From Otatea glauca (taxonomy: Eukaryota > Streptophyta > Magnoliopsida > Poales > Poaceae): 64,000 nucleotides of DNA. Below, one piece after another: positions 44,025-56,316 of the stretch. Each line of letters starts with the position of its first letter. The stretch's first letter is position 1. The DNA lies in assembly GCA_036346275.1 (NCBI GenBank), contig CM070724.1, forward strand, positions 48,981,038 to 49,045,037, given 5' to 3'. The notes under the pieces are model-generated. The model did no database searches, was not told the origin of the DNA, and was given only the letters and a program-made list of their open reading frames with translations. The position numbers and the translations under genes are program-made.

Positions 44025-47000
44025 TGTAACATCCCGAAAAATTCAAAAATAGGAAAAATGAAAATTTTGAAATTTAAAAATGGAATTGAATAAAATTTTC
44101 AATTGAAATCAAGATTTTGATTTAAAACAATATCTTTTTCTCATTTTCTTGCATCTTAAATCTTAAGAAAAGAAAGATTTCAATATGAAAACCATTTCTC
44201 CCAAAACAAACAAACTATAAAAATGAATTTGAGATGTGATATTTGATTTGAATTTTAATTTCCTGAGTTTTCTGAATTATTGTATTTTTCTTGAGTTTTT
44301 GCGAAAAGTCAAATATGTTGAAATGGTAAAATGGTAAAAGTAAAAAGGTAAAAACATAAAATCAAAAAAAATCTGAAAAACTCATAATAAAATATCAGAG
44401 CACTCCAGGACCCTAATAATGTTAGTTGAGATATTTTGAATCATTAAAATAGAAGAAAAGACAATCTAATCTTGATAGAAGATATCAAACAGGCGCTGTC
44501 AGATTTTAGTAAAAATCTGGATAGCTTATATTAATTTGATATTTTTACCATGGCTACATCAACATAATATCTACCTCTTGTAAAAATATAAAAAATAAAA
44601 ATTATATTTGAAGTCTTTACAAATTAAAAAAAAGTAAATAAATCTGAAAATGGAAATGTCAGAATTTTTAGAATTTAAATATAAAATATAAATTTAAAAA
44701 AATTATATAATATGAATAATACCATTTTGTACCTTCAAAAAAATCTTCATAAAATATTTATCTCATTTTCATCTTTAATTAAATACAAAACAGAATATGC
44801 AGAAATTGAAAATATTCATTGTCAGAATTGTTTGAATTTTTATATAATTAAATTTAACCTGAAAATTTTATTGGATAATTATATTTATCTTGCCGACATA
44901 GGTAAACTTTTTCAGAAATAATTAAATTGAAATGGTGACTCAATCTTGCGGACCAAGCCAGATCTGTCCAGAAATCTGTGGAGAGTTTAACCCAATCCGG
45001 CTTACAAATGGGCCCGGCTAATTTTCTCTTTCTGCCACTTGCCCCTCACGCCAACCTCTCTCCCTTTCTCTGCCATGTGGCCCTGCAACCCCACCTGACA
45101 GTCCCTTCTCCTCTCTTCTCCCTCTCCTCTCGATCTCTCTCACAGTCTGTCGCACCGCCTCAATTCTTGTCGCATTGCCGCCGCATTTTTTAGTCGCACG
45201 AGGCGCCAGCCTGACGTTCCCGCTTGCGCTGTCCAGGCTATCATTTCTTTTGAGTTTGTGCTGTCACGACCGAGAACTCTCGCGCGCTATCCCGGCCAAG
45301 TCACCGCGAAGCCAAGCTGCGTCCAAACCTTGTGCCAAACCGACTTCATTGCCTATTTAAACGATGCATAGCCTCATCTAGCAATCCATTCTTCCTTTAG
45401 TCTATTTCATAGGCTTGAGCTTCTCTCTTGTGCCCATCTTTCTCATTCTCGGTCGCACCGCCATCGTAGCCAAGCCACTAGCTAACCCTCTGCACGAGCC
45501 ACCAAAAATCAATTCCATACACCTAAAGCCTCTTCTTTAGCTCGCAAAGCCAAACCATCACTCGCATCTGATAATCTTCAACCATAGCATCGCCACACCG
45601 GGTTTCTTCCTCCGCTGACTGTCGCGCACGGTGAGAGCTCCTTCGTGTTACTCTTCTTCTTGGAACAAATCCAAAACAAGTCTCTTATGATCTTCTTAAG
45701 CTAATTCAGGCTTTAATTAGCTAAGAAACCTTGAGTTCTAGCCCTGCCCATGGAGACCTTCGCCCCCGCATGGTGGCGCGCCAACTCCGGCCACCACCGG
45801 CTAAGTCGACACCTCCCTTGCATGCGCACAGACGCCCAGATGCTCACCATGAAACCGATTCGTCGACTCCGGCCTTCCCTCGTCGGCGGTGAGCCTCGGC
45901 GCCACCTCCCCTTCTTCGGGTCGCTGACATGTGGGACCCTTGTGTCATCCGCTTGCGCTGCGCCAGTCACTGCCAAGCGGGGCCGTTGTCAGTCACTCGC
46001 GGTGCGCAGCTCACGCTGGCCAGCGCGTCGGTCGCTTGCGCATGCAGTCTTGCTACCATATGGGCCCGGTTGTCAGCACCTCGACCCAGTGCGACCAGAA
46101 AAGGAAAGCGCATTTGAAATCCGAAAGCACACTTTTCCTTTTTGGCAATTTTTCTGATTTTTAGTATTTTCAAACCCTAGAACATTCAGATGCTTATAAC
46201 TTTTGAACCATCTATCCAAATAAGATGAAATAAATTTCTAAATTTATTTAAAATCATGTGGGTTCATAATATGCAAAAAATATTGTGAAAATGGACTCTG
46301 TTTAAATTTTAAATTCGAATTTAAAAAGAAAGGTTAAAATATGCCATACATAGAATTTTTGGAAATGACCTCCAATTTGAATGAAAACAATTTTTTTAGA
46401 AATCTTAAATCCTCAGGAACCTAAATATGAAAAATTATTTAGATTTGGACTCGATTTACATCATTCTCGAAAGTAAGTAGTTTCCAATGTATTGAATATT
46501 CAAATATAAATATCTTTTGCAAAATGGATTCAATTCATGTCAAACAAGTTTCTATGTATTTAAAAGTTAGTAATCTACCTAGATATATAAAAACATTTAG
46601 AATTGAATCTAGTTTGAATTAAATTTGAAGATAGATTATTTTGCAATGAATAGAAATTAAAATAAATATAACTTAAAGCATACAAATTCAAATAATGGTA
46701 AATTGATTCTTAGGTCTTTAATAAAACCATTATACCCCTGTTTATGCAAAAATATCTCATGTTTGTGCAGATTTGAATTAACTGCATATTAGATCTTAAT
46801 GTTTATTTATATGAAAAACATCTCGAATAAAAGCAAAATATTGCGAAACCAACTCTAAAACACTTTTAGGGTCATCCCCTGTTAATACTAGAAAAATGGA
46901 TAAATTATTCTGTAAGGTGTAGTCGCAAACTTAAAACAAAAACTGAACCCTTATCACGTAAACTTTAGAAACACTTAAGCCTTTTTAGGAGCCTTTAAAA

Positions 47001-47368
47001 CTTCTCGTCTAAATGCAATTATTGTCTAGATTAGCCTAGAAATGATATTTATAATATATAATACCATAATCTGTAAAAATATTCTTATTACAACTTACTT
47101 TGCATCTGAATCCTGCTAACCCAATAACTTTAAGTGTCATAGTCATGAGAAACCTTAATACCATATAAGTTATTTCAACAATGAATATAATATCTCATCC
47201 AAATCCTAAAATTTATAAAATTAGCTTAGAATCACTCCCCAAAGTATAGACTACCCTATTATGAAGAAACAATTTCATTTTATCATGTTTTGCATATAAA
47301 TCCTGTTAGCAAAATAATCTTAAGTATTATGATTTCTGGACTTCATAATATGAATAAGCAAACCTAGT
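44025..47368 (+). mobile_element. LTR-type unit, 3'-truncated
   Basis: It starts TGTAACATCCCGAAAA (left flank ATAGT). AT-rich part, GC-rich leader from 44950, TATA-like CCTATTTAA (45352), donor GTGAGAGCTC (45631), GC-rich body to about 46100 with the GGTGGCGCGCCAACTCCGG block also seen at 39837, then the long AT-rich tract similar to 40200-41300. At about 47368 it changes abruptly into a tandem repeat, so the 3' exon blocks and end are absent. Frames at 45750-46157 and 45713-45976 are overlapping GC-rich frames, not called. Confidence 0.65.
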
Positions 47369-47860
47369 AGTACTGTCATAATTTTTGAAAATTCATAAAG
47401 GTTTATCATCATCTAAAAATTTTACAAAAACATTGATGATACATCAGGACCATCCACAAAAAATTTCAAAATTTTCTAACGTGGTTTGAACTATTTTTCA
47501 TTTGGTTGAAATTTGCCGGTAAGACTTTTATCAGGACAGTAGGACTGTCTAAATTTTTAAAAATTCCTTAAGCTTTATCATCATCTGAAAATTTATGGTA
47601 ATATTAGTGATGCATCAGAACCATGCATAAAAAATTGTAAAATTTTCTAACGTGGTTTGTTCCATTTTTTATTCGGTTCAAATTTGTCGGTCAGCGTTTT
47701 ATCAGGATAGTAGACTCTCCGAATTTTTAAAAATTCCTCAGACTTGATATCATCTGAAATTTTTATGAGAACATTACTGATGTATAAGGACCCTAACACA
47801 AAAAAATTCTAATTTTTTTGATGTCGCTTGAACCATTTTTTGCTTGGTTCAATTTCACCG
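47369..47860 (+). repeat. Tandem repeat, about 170-bp unit, three copies
   Basis: Units start at about 47369, 47539 and 47710 with TAGTACTGTC / TAGGACTGTC / TAGACTCTCC. Each carries ATTTTTAAAAATTCC, a TTATCATCATCTGAAAA-type block, GATGCATCAG and TCTAACGTGGTTTG. Divergence between units is considerable. Confidence 0.65.
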
Positions 47861-48030
47861 AAATCTCGGCAAATCTCGCCAAGATTTCGGCAATTCTAAG
47901 CTAAATTTCGGTGCAAAAAAATTGGATTTGAATTTTTCTTTTTATATTTCGTCAAAAATTTATCCGAGATTCTAAGATCTTGATGAAATTTTGAATTCCA
48001 GCCACCTCCAAGATTTCAGCCGAAAATAAG
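47840..48030. repeat. TTTCGGC/GCCGAAA-rich stretch
   Basis: CCGAAATCTCGGC, CCAAGATTTCGGC, AATTTCGGTG and GATTTCAGCC recur in both orientations. Looks like a transposon subterminal region; no end could be fixed. Confidence 0.35.
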
Positions 48031-48622
48031 ATTTGAAACCTTGCTCCTCAATCCTGACTGAAAGTGGAAGTACTAGTTACACGCAAAGCCAACGTGAAGA
48101 CAGAAATATACATTAATCTAAAAAAGACAAAACATACCTGAAATACACAACGGTTACTCGCATAGGACGACTGGACAAATAATCTCAAAGAAAAAAGGAC
48201 AACTGGATAGGCCTGTGCTATCTCCATCCAAGTTCCCACGGTTGTTAATTTGCACTCGCAGGAGTTGCAGCTGCATTATGGGCATGTTTGATACAGTTTC
48301 TACTATAGTTTTTAGCTTTAGATCTCTGATTATCTGTGGATTAGATTTTTTGAGAATCTGAAACTATCTGTAAGACTATTTGACTAGGAAGCTGACTTTA
48401 ATTCTAGAATTAGAGGATTATATGTAAATTATCAACAATACCCTTGGTGGGTAAAAGGTGAGCAAGGAGTAGCCCCCTGCTGGAGTTTAGAAGTTCCTGC
48501 GCTAGCTTGACAAACGAAGAAACTCTGAACTTCCTGCGCTAACTCTGAAATACAAGGAGTTCTGAAACCAAGAACAGAGGCCAAAACCGGAAGTAAAATC
48601 TGAAGAGGATGAAAACAATTGT
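48031..48622. other. Intergenic sequence
   Basis: GGGCATGTTTGATACAG at 48277 resembles a Tourist-type end, and GAAACCAAGAACAGAGGCC at about 48563 is a weak inverse partner. No target duplication, so not called as an element. Confidence 0.3.
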
Positions 48623-51527
48623 TGTAACATCCCAGAAATTCAACAAAATGAAAAAAAATGAAAATACAAAAAAATTAATGAATTTAATTCTGTATTTTCT
48701 GGATTTATTGGATTTTTCTTATTATTTTTAGATTTTTGCTTTAAAAAAGTCATCTTTAATGAAATGTTAAAAAGGTAGAAGTAAAAAGATAAAAACAACA
48801 TATTATCATAAATCTGTAAAAATTATATTAAAATAATAGAAATCTCTGGAACTCTTTTATTGCAGTCAAAGGCAATATGAACACGTTAATTATTGACAAG
48901 AAATGGTAATTAATGGAAATTGAATGAAAATAGTGTAGTGTCAGATTTTTGTAAAAATCTAAATTTTACCTCTAGTAAAAATATTAAAAATTAATACCTA
49001 CATTTAAAATCTTTTAAAATTCAAAAATTGAAAACTAGAAAATCTGTTAATTGCATTGTCAGAATTATTAGAAAATAAATATACAATATAAAAATATGAA
49101 TTTTTTACAGAAGATCACTTAGGCCATTTTAAATCTTCACCAAAATCTAAATTTTTTTTGAATTTATTTCAATATTTAAATAAATAAAAATAGAAAAAAA
49201 TGAATTGAACATAACAGATTGTCAGAATTTTTACACAAAGAAATGTTTTACCTGAAATTTTTACTGGATAGCAAACATTATCTAGTCATCACATCCAAAA
49301 ACTTTCAAAAACATTTGACACGATTTTATGGCTCAATCAAATGCTTCACTGTGTGCTGCCCAGAAGTCTGAAGAAGAGTTGCATTCACTGAGACCGACTC
49401 GTGGACCCCAATCCTTATGTGGACCCGCCGACCAGAGTGAACCGCCTCATCTCTCTCTTTCCGATTGCCAGGTGGCCCCATGCCCCACACGTCAGCCACC
49501 TTCTCCTCTCTTCTCCCTCCTCTTCTCTACGCTGACTGCCGAATCTCTGTCGCGGCGAGGAAACCGCCAATGCAATGCTGCCACCGCGCACCTCGGGCAA
49601 CGAATTGTGGCGCCGACCTACCTCATCTCTGCCACGGCGCTGTAGCGGTAGTCATTTCCCCGGATTTGTGTTGCCACGGCCGAGAAAGCTCGCGTGATGT
49701 CTTGACCAGCCGCCGTTTGCTCACTTCCGTTCAAACACTGGTGTTGCCGACTTCTCTGTCTATTTAAGTGCCGCAAGGCCTCTCCTAGCACCCCATAATC
49801 CCCTCATCCTGCAGCACAGCCCTAACCCCGCTCGGACCGCACTTTCTTCCCCATTGCCGGCAGAGAAAAAGAGGGCAAACACCAAATTCAGCTCACACGG
49901 TGAAACATCTCTTCATTGATTCGGTTTATAGCATCTCCTTAGTCCTATGAGCTTACTCCTTCACTTAATGACAGCTCTCATTAGCCGAATCCTCGCTGCC
50001 GCACTGTTCTTCTTCTCTGAGACCAGCCGCCGGTGGCAGAGCATTCCGACCAAGATTCGACGCTATTAACTGGTAATACGAGATCCCTTCGCCTCCCTAA
50101 TTCTCACTCAGCCCTCCTTTGTTGTTAAAGCGCCGGCGAACCGAGCTTTAGCTCGTCGCCCATGGCGACCGCCGCCCGAGCTCGGTGGCAGGTGCCTTTC
50201 GGCCACCGCCGGCAGCCGCCAAGCACACCCTTAGATACGCAATGACCCGTTGATGCCCACTGTGCCTTTGGTTCGCCGTCTCCAGCGCTCCCACGCCGTC
50301 AGCGAGCTCCAATCCGAGCACCTCTGCTTTGTCTCGTTGACATGCAGGGCTGAGCTGTCAGCTGCTAGAACTGAACCAGCTGACTATCTGTTGGGTCCCG
50401 CACGTCAGCTTCACGTAGTGTTTGCACTTACACGCCTGTGTACTCGCTGACAAATGGACCTGCAAAGTCAGACTCTCGCACGGGGTTGCTTCACTGACGA
50501 AGGACCCCACCTGTCAGTGCCCGAAATCGGATTCAAATGCAGGCAAAAGGCGCTTTCCAGCTGAGAAAACGTATTTTTGCAATTTTGGTTCATTTTTCAA
50601 AATCGTCCGAATTCAAATACTTGTAACTTTTGAAATATAGCTCCAAATGAAGTGAAATTTTTTTATAAATTCATATAAAATCATGTAATTTCTGAATATG
50701 CAAAAATATTTTGAAAATGAGCACGGTGTAAATTTGAAATTTAAATTAAAAGAAAAGGTTCAAAATATGCTATACACAAGATTTTTACAAATAAGCTCCA
50801 AATTTAATTAAACCAATTTTTCTAGAATCCTTAGGTCATAATCAACCAAAATGTGCAAAAATATTAAAATTTCAACTTGATTTAGATCTTGTTCTAATAT
50901 AGATAAATTTCAATGTGTTGATTATTCAATTATGTATAACTTATGCAAATAGGATTCAAATCAAATGTAAACAGTTCCTATGTGTTTTTAAGGTAGTATA
51001 TTACCTGGATATGCAAAAAATATTTATATTTCAATCTAATTTGATTTAAATTTTAAAATAGATTGTTTTTCAATGTATAGAAATCAAAATAGTTGCAACT
51101 AGTACAAATTAATTCAAATGTTGGTGAAACCAATTATTATGTTTACCCCTGTTTATGCAAAAATATTTCATATTTGTTTAAGCTTGAATCAAGTTTGTAA
51201 TTAATTTTTCTTTAAATATATACATATGATTAGTATGTAAAATCCATAAATAGGTGCAAATGTAAAAGAAACTAGTTCATAAATGACCTATATATCCATA
51301 CCACTTAATACAATAAAAAACATTATAAGCAATCATAGGCTGCACTTAGCCTCTTGATCAGAATATGCTTTCATGGAATAGATGTACTTAAGGATTCAGA
51401 GTATAATAAAACAAAATAGCATAATTAAATGTTAGGTCATGTAGGGTTAATCTCAAAATATTCCTAAGGTCAAAATCATTTTAGTCAGCAAAAAGATCTG
51501 ATTTGAAGTAAGTTCATAAAAGGCTCC
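48623..51527 (+). mobile_element. LTR-type unit, 3'-truncated by another element
   Basis: It starts TGTAACATCCCAG (48623). AT-rich part, GC-rich leader from about 49340, TATA-like CTATTTAAG (49760), donor GTGAAACATC (49900), GC-rich body to about 50560, then AT-rich tract. It is cut at 51527 by an unrelated LTR-type sequence starting TGTCGGCG. GC-rich frames (49328-49645, 49465-49767, 50250-50450) show no domain. Confidence 0.65.
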
Positions 51528-53109
51528 TGTCGGCGTTTCGAGCACCGGCAAGTAAATTTGTAAGTCTAAGGGGTCGCGCGTTCCACTCCCTGAATGGTTA
51601 GACTCAGAAGTCCAAGATGTATACTGGTTCGGGCCGAAGATCCCTACTCCAGTTCGTGTGGTGGTGTTGTATTCTCTTGATATAGATGATCGCCCAAAGT
51701 TTACAAGCGAGTGCCAATGACTTAGCGAGATGGGTTTGATGGCGCTCTCCTCTGCTTTCGGAGTTCCCGCCTCCTTTTATACGAAAGGAAGGGCGGTTAC
51801 ATCGAGAATTGGGAGAGGACGAGGCGACTTACACTAGGAGCTTCATCCTTGTTCTGGCGATCGATCATCGCTCGATCTTGCCCATCTTGGGTCGGTAGCT
51901 TAGTCGGTCGGGGCGATTAGGTATTTCCCGAAACGCGCGTACGCCCTCTGCGAACCTTACGGTGTTGGCGTTCTTTGCGCTGGCGTGGGTGTTGCCTCGG
52001 GAGAGGCATGTCTTCATCTTTGCATGCGGTCGGTGATGGATCGGGAGCATGACTTGGTCGATCATTTAAATCCTCAGGGAAGGAGCCACCGCCCTTGTAT
52101 AGTCACTTTGATTGACCCGTTCGTGGGGTGCGTGGCGGTTGTCCGATAGAGGCCGACACGCACCCTTGGCGGGTGGTCTTGGCACGATCGGTCGGGGATT
52201 CCGACTGCTGCGGGGTCGAGCCACGCTTGGTCGGAGCCGGGGCCGTCTCACGAGGAGGTCGGGAGCTTAGCTCGGTCGGAGACATTCCTCGGTCGGTCGG
52301 AAGGAAGTCCGTGTGGCCTTGCAGTGCTTGATCGGTGAGTGGGTGAAGCGGCTGCTTGGGCTTGAGCTGTGCTTGAGGCCGCGGTACCGGTCACCTTGGG
52401 CGTTAGGGTACCCATGTTATAAGTATTCGTCGATGCCCCGAACCCCAGAGTGATTTCGGCAGATTCGGTCGGGGGTTGATTCTTGGATGAGAATGGTGAC
52501 TGGGCCCGGGTGGTTGGCCCGTCCGATTAGGTTAAACGATTTGCGCCAGGTGTGCCCCAACGCATCCGACGGCGCCTCGAATTTCGCCAGGGCATTGAAA
52601 CGCCGGGGGCTTTGAATTACCTCGTTGGGCATGCCGCGTATGACTGGGCGCGCCTCGCCGCTTCGCCGGATCGCCGGGTTACGGTGGGCGCTTCATTTTT
52701 CGATGCTTGCATTTAGTTCTGGAGACGTTTAATCTCCCTCTGCTCGGGTATATAAGGATACTACAGCCTGCTTGAGCATCAAACCTTTAAACGAAATCCT
52801 TTCTTTTCTTTTTGAAATGGCTTGGGCACCCTCTAGTTTTCGGTTTGGTGATGAAGTCGTGGCGAAAAAAGGAGACCCTTTGGTGAGCTTTGGGCTAAAT
52901 CGATCGGCGATGGTGAACTCCGGGAGGAAGAAGGCGTAGCCCGTGGCGTTCTTGCCGTCGATCGCGCCTTGGGGTCGCCCGAGGCTCGAGGTAGCAAGGG
53001 GCCCTTCGGAGGCGATGGCGCGAGGCGCGCCGATCGTAGTTGGTGCGGGCTGCGTCGATGTCGCTGAGCAGCGGGGCGCGATCGGCGTCACTGCCCACAA
53101 CCATTGCGG
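51528..53109 (+). mobile_element. Gypsy-type LTR fragment (different family)
   Basis: It starts TGTCGGCGTTTCGAGCACCGG, a beginning common to several grass Gypsy LTRs. It contains CTGGTTCGGGCCGAAGATCC, repeated TCGGTCGG motifs, and a TATA box GGTATATAAGG at 52748. Downstream a short plus-strand frame from 52815 begins MAWAPSSFRFGDEVV and ends after about 40 residues; the complementary frame (52729-53100 minus) is also open. The 3' end, primer site and internal domains are not seen; the Copia element inserts at 53110. Confidence 0.45.
52748..52758 (+). promoter_or_regulatory. TATA box in Gypsy-type LTR fragment
   Basis: GGTATATAAGG, followed by GATACTACAGCC. Confidence 0.4.
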
Positions 53110-53689
53110 TGTAAGGTCGAGGATGCCGACTAGAGGGGTGAATAGGCGGCTTTAAAAAAACTTTCGCTCTACTAATTTCTACAAAGCAATTCACCCCTTA
53201 ATTACCCCTATGCCAAAACCTTATCAATAATAATGCGGAAGCGATAAACTAAGGTTTTGACAATTAAAGCCTAAATCAACTAGGCTCACTATGTGTACTA
53301 ACTAATTATGTCTCTAACAAAAAGCAATTCTAAAGACAAGCAATAAATCAATTTAATTCTATGAATGTAAATTGCTTGAATACAAATAAAGAGAACAAGG
53401 CAAGCACAAGAGACACAATACTTTTTACCGTGGTGATCGGAGACTTGCCGGTCTCCCCTAGTCCATGTTGAGGTTAGCCCAAACACATTGGACCGGCTCC
53501 ACGAATTGAGCACCCACCTCGAATCCACTAGATGTGGATTTTCACGCTTTCGCGTAGGCTCAATCCGAACCTTCACAAACTTCGCCGGGCTTCTCACAAC
53601 CTTGAGAGCTTCCGCGCACGACGCTCTACGCCATCTAGGAGTCGGCAACCTCCAAGAGTAACAAGCCGAATCCTCTCGCTTGAACTTCA

Positions 53690-55840
53690 CCAAGCACAAC
53701 ACATGTGCTTCCGGTGATCACCAAGTGCAACACATGCACAAGGATCCTCCTCAAGTGCAACACATGCACAAGAGGCTCTTAATCCTCTCCTAATTGCAAC
53801 ACATGCAATTAGAGGCTCACACTAGCTCAAGAAGCAAATGGGAGAAGGCAACACATGCACACAACTCCTACAAACACCCAAATTAGCACACAGCCAACCT
53901 GCTGCCCTTGCCCCCCAAGGCCTCCTTTTATAGCCTCCAAGCCAAAACTAGCCGTTGGGGAAATTCAGACAAAACAGAATTCCGGTGCTACCGCCCTACT
54001 AGGACCGGTAGCACCGGCCTCCTCAACGGCTACAAAACTAGCCGTTCTGATTTCCGTGCACCGCCAGCCGGGAGCGGTGCTCTGCTCGGCGAGTAACCAC
54101 CGGCCTCAACCCCGGTTGCACCGGCCTCAGGCCGAACTCAAAAACACCTCCTCTGGATATTCCACACCGGCCAGAGAGATGGTAGCATCGGACCTTCGGT
54201 GCTACCGGCCAAACTGCGGTAGCACCGGATCCCGGTGCTACCGGCCTTACAAGGGCGGTACGACCGACCTCAGGGAGAAAATACGGTTTTTCACAAAAAC
54301 TTTTCTCCAAACTATTAAGATATATTCTTTGAGCTATGTGAGGATCAACACATGATCACAACACTATGCAAAACACATTTGCACATGTTAATCACATACT
54401 CAAAAGAATCTCATTAAGCACAACTTATTTGCAAAACACATTTGCCAATAAACCAAGAACTTATGAGATCAATCCTCTTAGCCATGTGATGATCAACACA
54501 TGATCAAGTCAATTTGCACAACACATTTGCAAACCCTATTCACATGCTTTAGGATCGGAACCCATAATCTCAAGTTCATTTGCAAAACACATTTGCAAAT
54601 AACAAATCCAACTAACGAAAACACATTTCGTAAACAACTCAAGATCTATTTGCAAAACGTATTAAGCAAATCAAACTCGAGTCTATGAGATTAATCCCCC
54701 TAGCCATGTGAAGGTCAACACAAGACCCAGTCAACTTGCAAACACCCGTTGCAAGCCCTACTCACATGCTCTCGGGATTCCGGACCCATAGACCTCGGTT
54801 TATTCGCACAACGAACTTGCAAATACACATTAAACCAATTTTATGCTTGAGCATTGTTCTTTGCAATACATGCAAAACCTAGCTCCAAGCAATACCAAAA
54901 CATGAGCTCTCTATTTGCAACACATGCAAATCTCTAGCACCATGCAAGCAACCATAACAAATATAAGTGCATGAGTTCTCTATTTGCAACACATGCAAAT
55001 CTCTAACTCCATGCAACCAATTTAAACCAAATTGCTTGAGCTCTCTCCTTTTGAGACACATGCAAAACTTAGCTCCAAGCAAAAACCAAATCAAATAAGA
55101 TTCAAATAAGATGCAAGTATGAGCACCCTTATTTGCAACACATGCAAATACTTAGCTCATACAAAATCCAATGCACAAGCTTCACCAATTTGCAACACAT
55201 GCCAAATGGTTAGCTTCATGCAAACATCAAACAAGAGAGTGAGCTAGAGTGAACCGGATCGAGTCCATCAACACATGATGAAGCTCAAGCTAAAAGTCTC
55301 AACCCCTCTTAATAGTACGGCACCTAACAAGCAACCCGGTCTCACAACCAAACACGGAGACCGGTAAAAGACTAGGAACACATCCTTAGCCCTAGCTAGT
55401 TATACCTTTGCCACACTTGATCCACTTGGAGCTTTTATGATTTTCAATCATCTTCTCTCCAGGATCACCTCTTCTTCTTCTTCTTGGTCATCAACGCATG
55501 ATGAACCTTCTCTAGCCCTTCTCTTCACTTCGGGATCACCTCTTGAAGCTCATCAACACATGATGACTTCTTCTTCCCGATTCTTCATCATCTTGGACTT
55601 AACCTACTTCACAACTCATGGAAGATGTTAGTCCAACAAACACGGTTGTCTCAATCATCACCGCACTCCATTAACACATAATGGATGCCTCCAAGATCGA
55701 TTGAGCACAACCTAATCAATTGAATGATTAATTGTGTCTTGAGTACTTTGATGCAACTAATGCTTCATTATACTCAAGAACTTTTCGCTTGTCTTTAATC
55801 AACAAGGAAACACCATCAACACATGATGAAATGTTCTTTG
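53690..55840. repeat. Scattered CAACACATG motif in LTR
   Basis: CAACACATG followed by CAA, CAC or ATG recurs at roughly 30-150 base intervals (for example 53698, 53728, 53758, 53848, 54915, 54984, 55192, 55269). The second LTR has the same set from about 61966. Confidence 0.7.
53975..54265. repeat. Palindromic CCGGTAGCACCGG cluster in LTR
   Basis: CGGTGCTACCG and GGTAGCACCGG alternate in both orientations. Several units around 54035-54110 have mutated compared with 62325-62400 in the other LTR. Confidence 0.7.
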
Positions 55841-56300
55841 ATTGATTGAGAGACAATCGAACTCAATTTAAACTTATTTAAATTGACATGAGTATATAAC
55901 TACACAAGTCATATATACTCAAAAGATTGTTTCAAGGTCTTGATCCTTTATATTGTATGACAAGAGGACATGGATCAATACAATTGAAACATCAAGTTAA
56001 ATTATCAACTCCCCCTAGATGTGTGCATTCATGTATATATGAATTAGGAACATAATGCACATATTTGGACTAAAGCAACGGAAGAGTTCATACTTTAACT
56101 TGAATTCTAAGTATGCATATATATAATAGAATGAATACGAGTGCATACCTTAGGTTTTCCATTTTCCATCCAAGTATGAGACTAATAAGAATAAGACTTA
56201 ATAAAACATGTTAGTCTCATAATGATTTGATTTGTCATTAAACAATGATTAAACATTAATATTAAACCAATCACCAAAACCAATAGAGCTTGAACTTACA

Positions 56301-56316
56301 ATCTCCCCCTTTTTGG
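56301..56316 (-). other. Polypurine tract
   Basis: Minus strand CAAAAAGGGGGAGAT immediately upstream of the 3' LTR, the expected second-strand primer. Similar GGGGGAGAA tracts lie upstream at about 56611-56620, 56670-56680 and 56840-56850. Confidence 0.7.

Larger units (their letters stand above)
53110..56300 (-). mobile_element. 3' LTR of Copia-type element
   Basis: The plus strand runs from TGTAAGGTCGAGG to GAACTTACA, so on the minus strand the LTR is TGTAAGTTC ... ACCTTACA, about 3.19 kb. It matches 61375-64000 almost base for base over the visible part. On the minus strand a polypurine tract (GGGGGAGATTG) lies directly before its start. It contains many CAACACATG motifs and a cluster of GGTAGCACCGG palindromes (53970-54260). 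Left flank is TGCGG; the partner flank is outside the window. Confidence 0.85.

Noticed and set aside
45713..46173. Overlapping frames (45713-45976 minus, 45750-46157 plus, 45929-46117 plus)
   Set aside because: Same GC-rich LTR segment as in the other units; no conservation of any one frame between units.
48277..48590. Tourist-type MITE
   Set aside because: Only the left end looks right; the right partner is weak and there is no target duplication.
52729..53100. 123-residue minus-strand frame as a gene
   Set aside because: Both strands are open in this GC-rich LTR-type fragment and no domain is visible.
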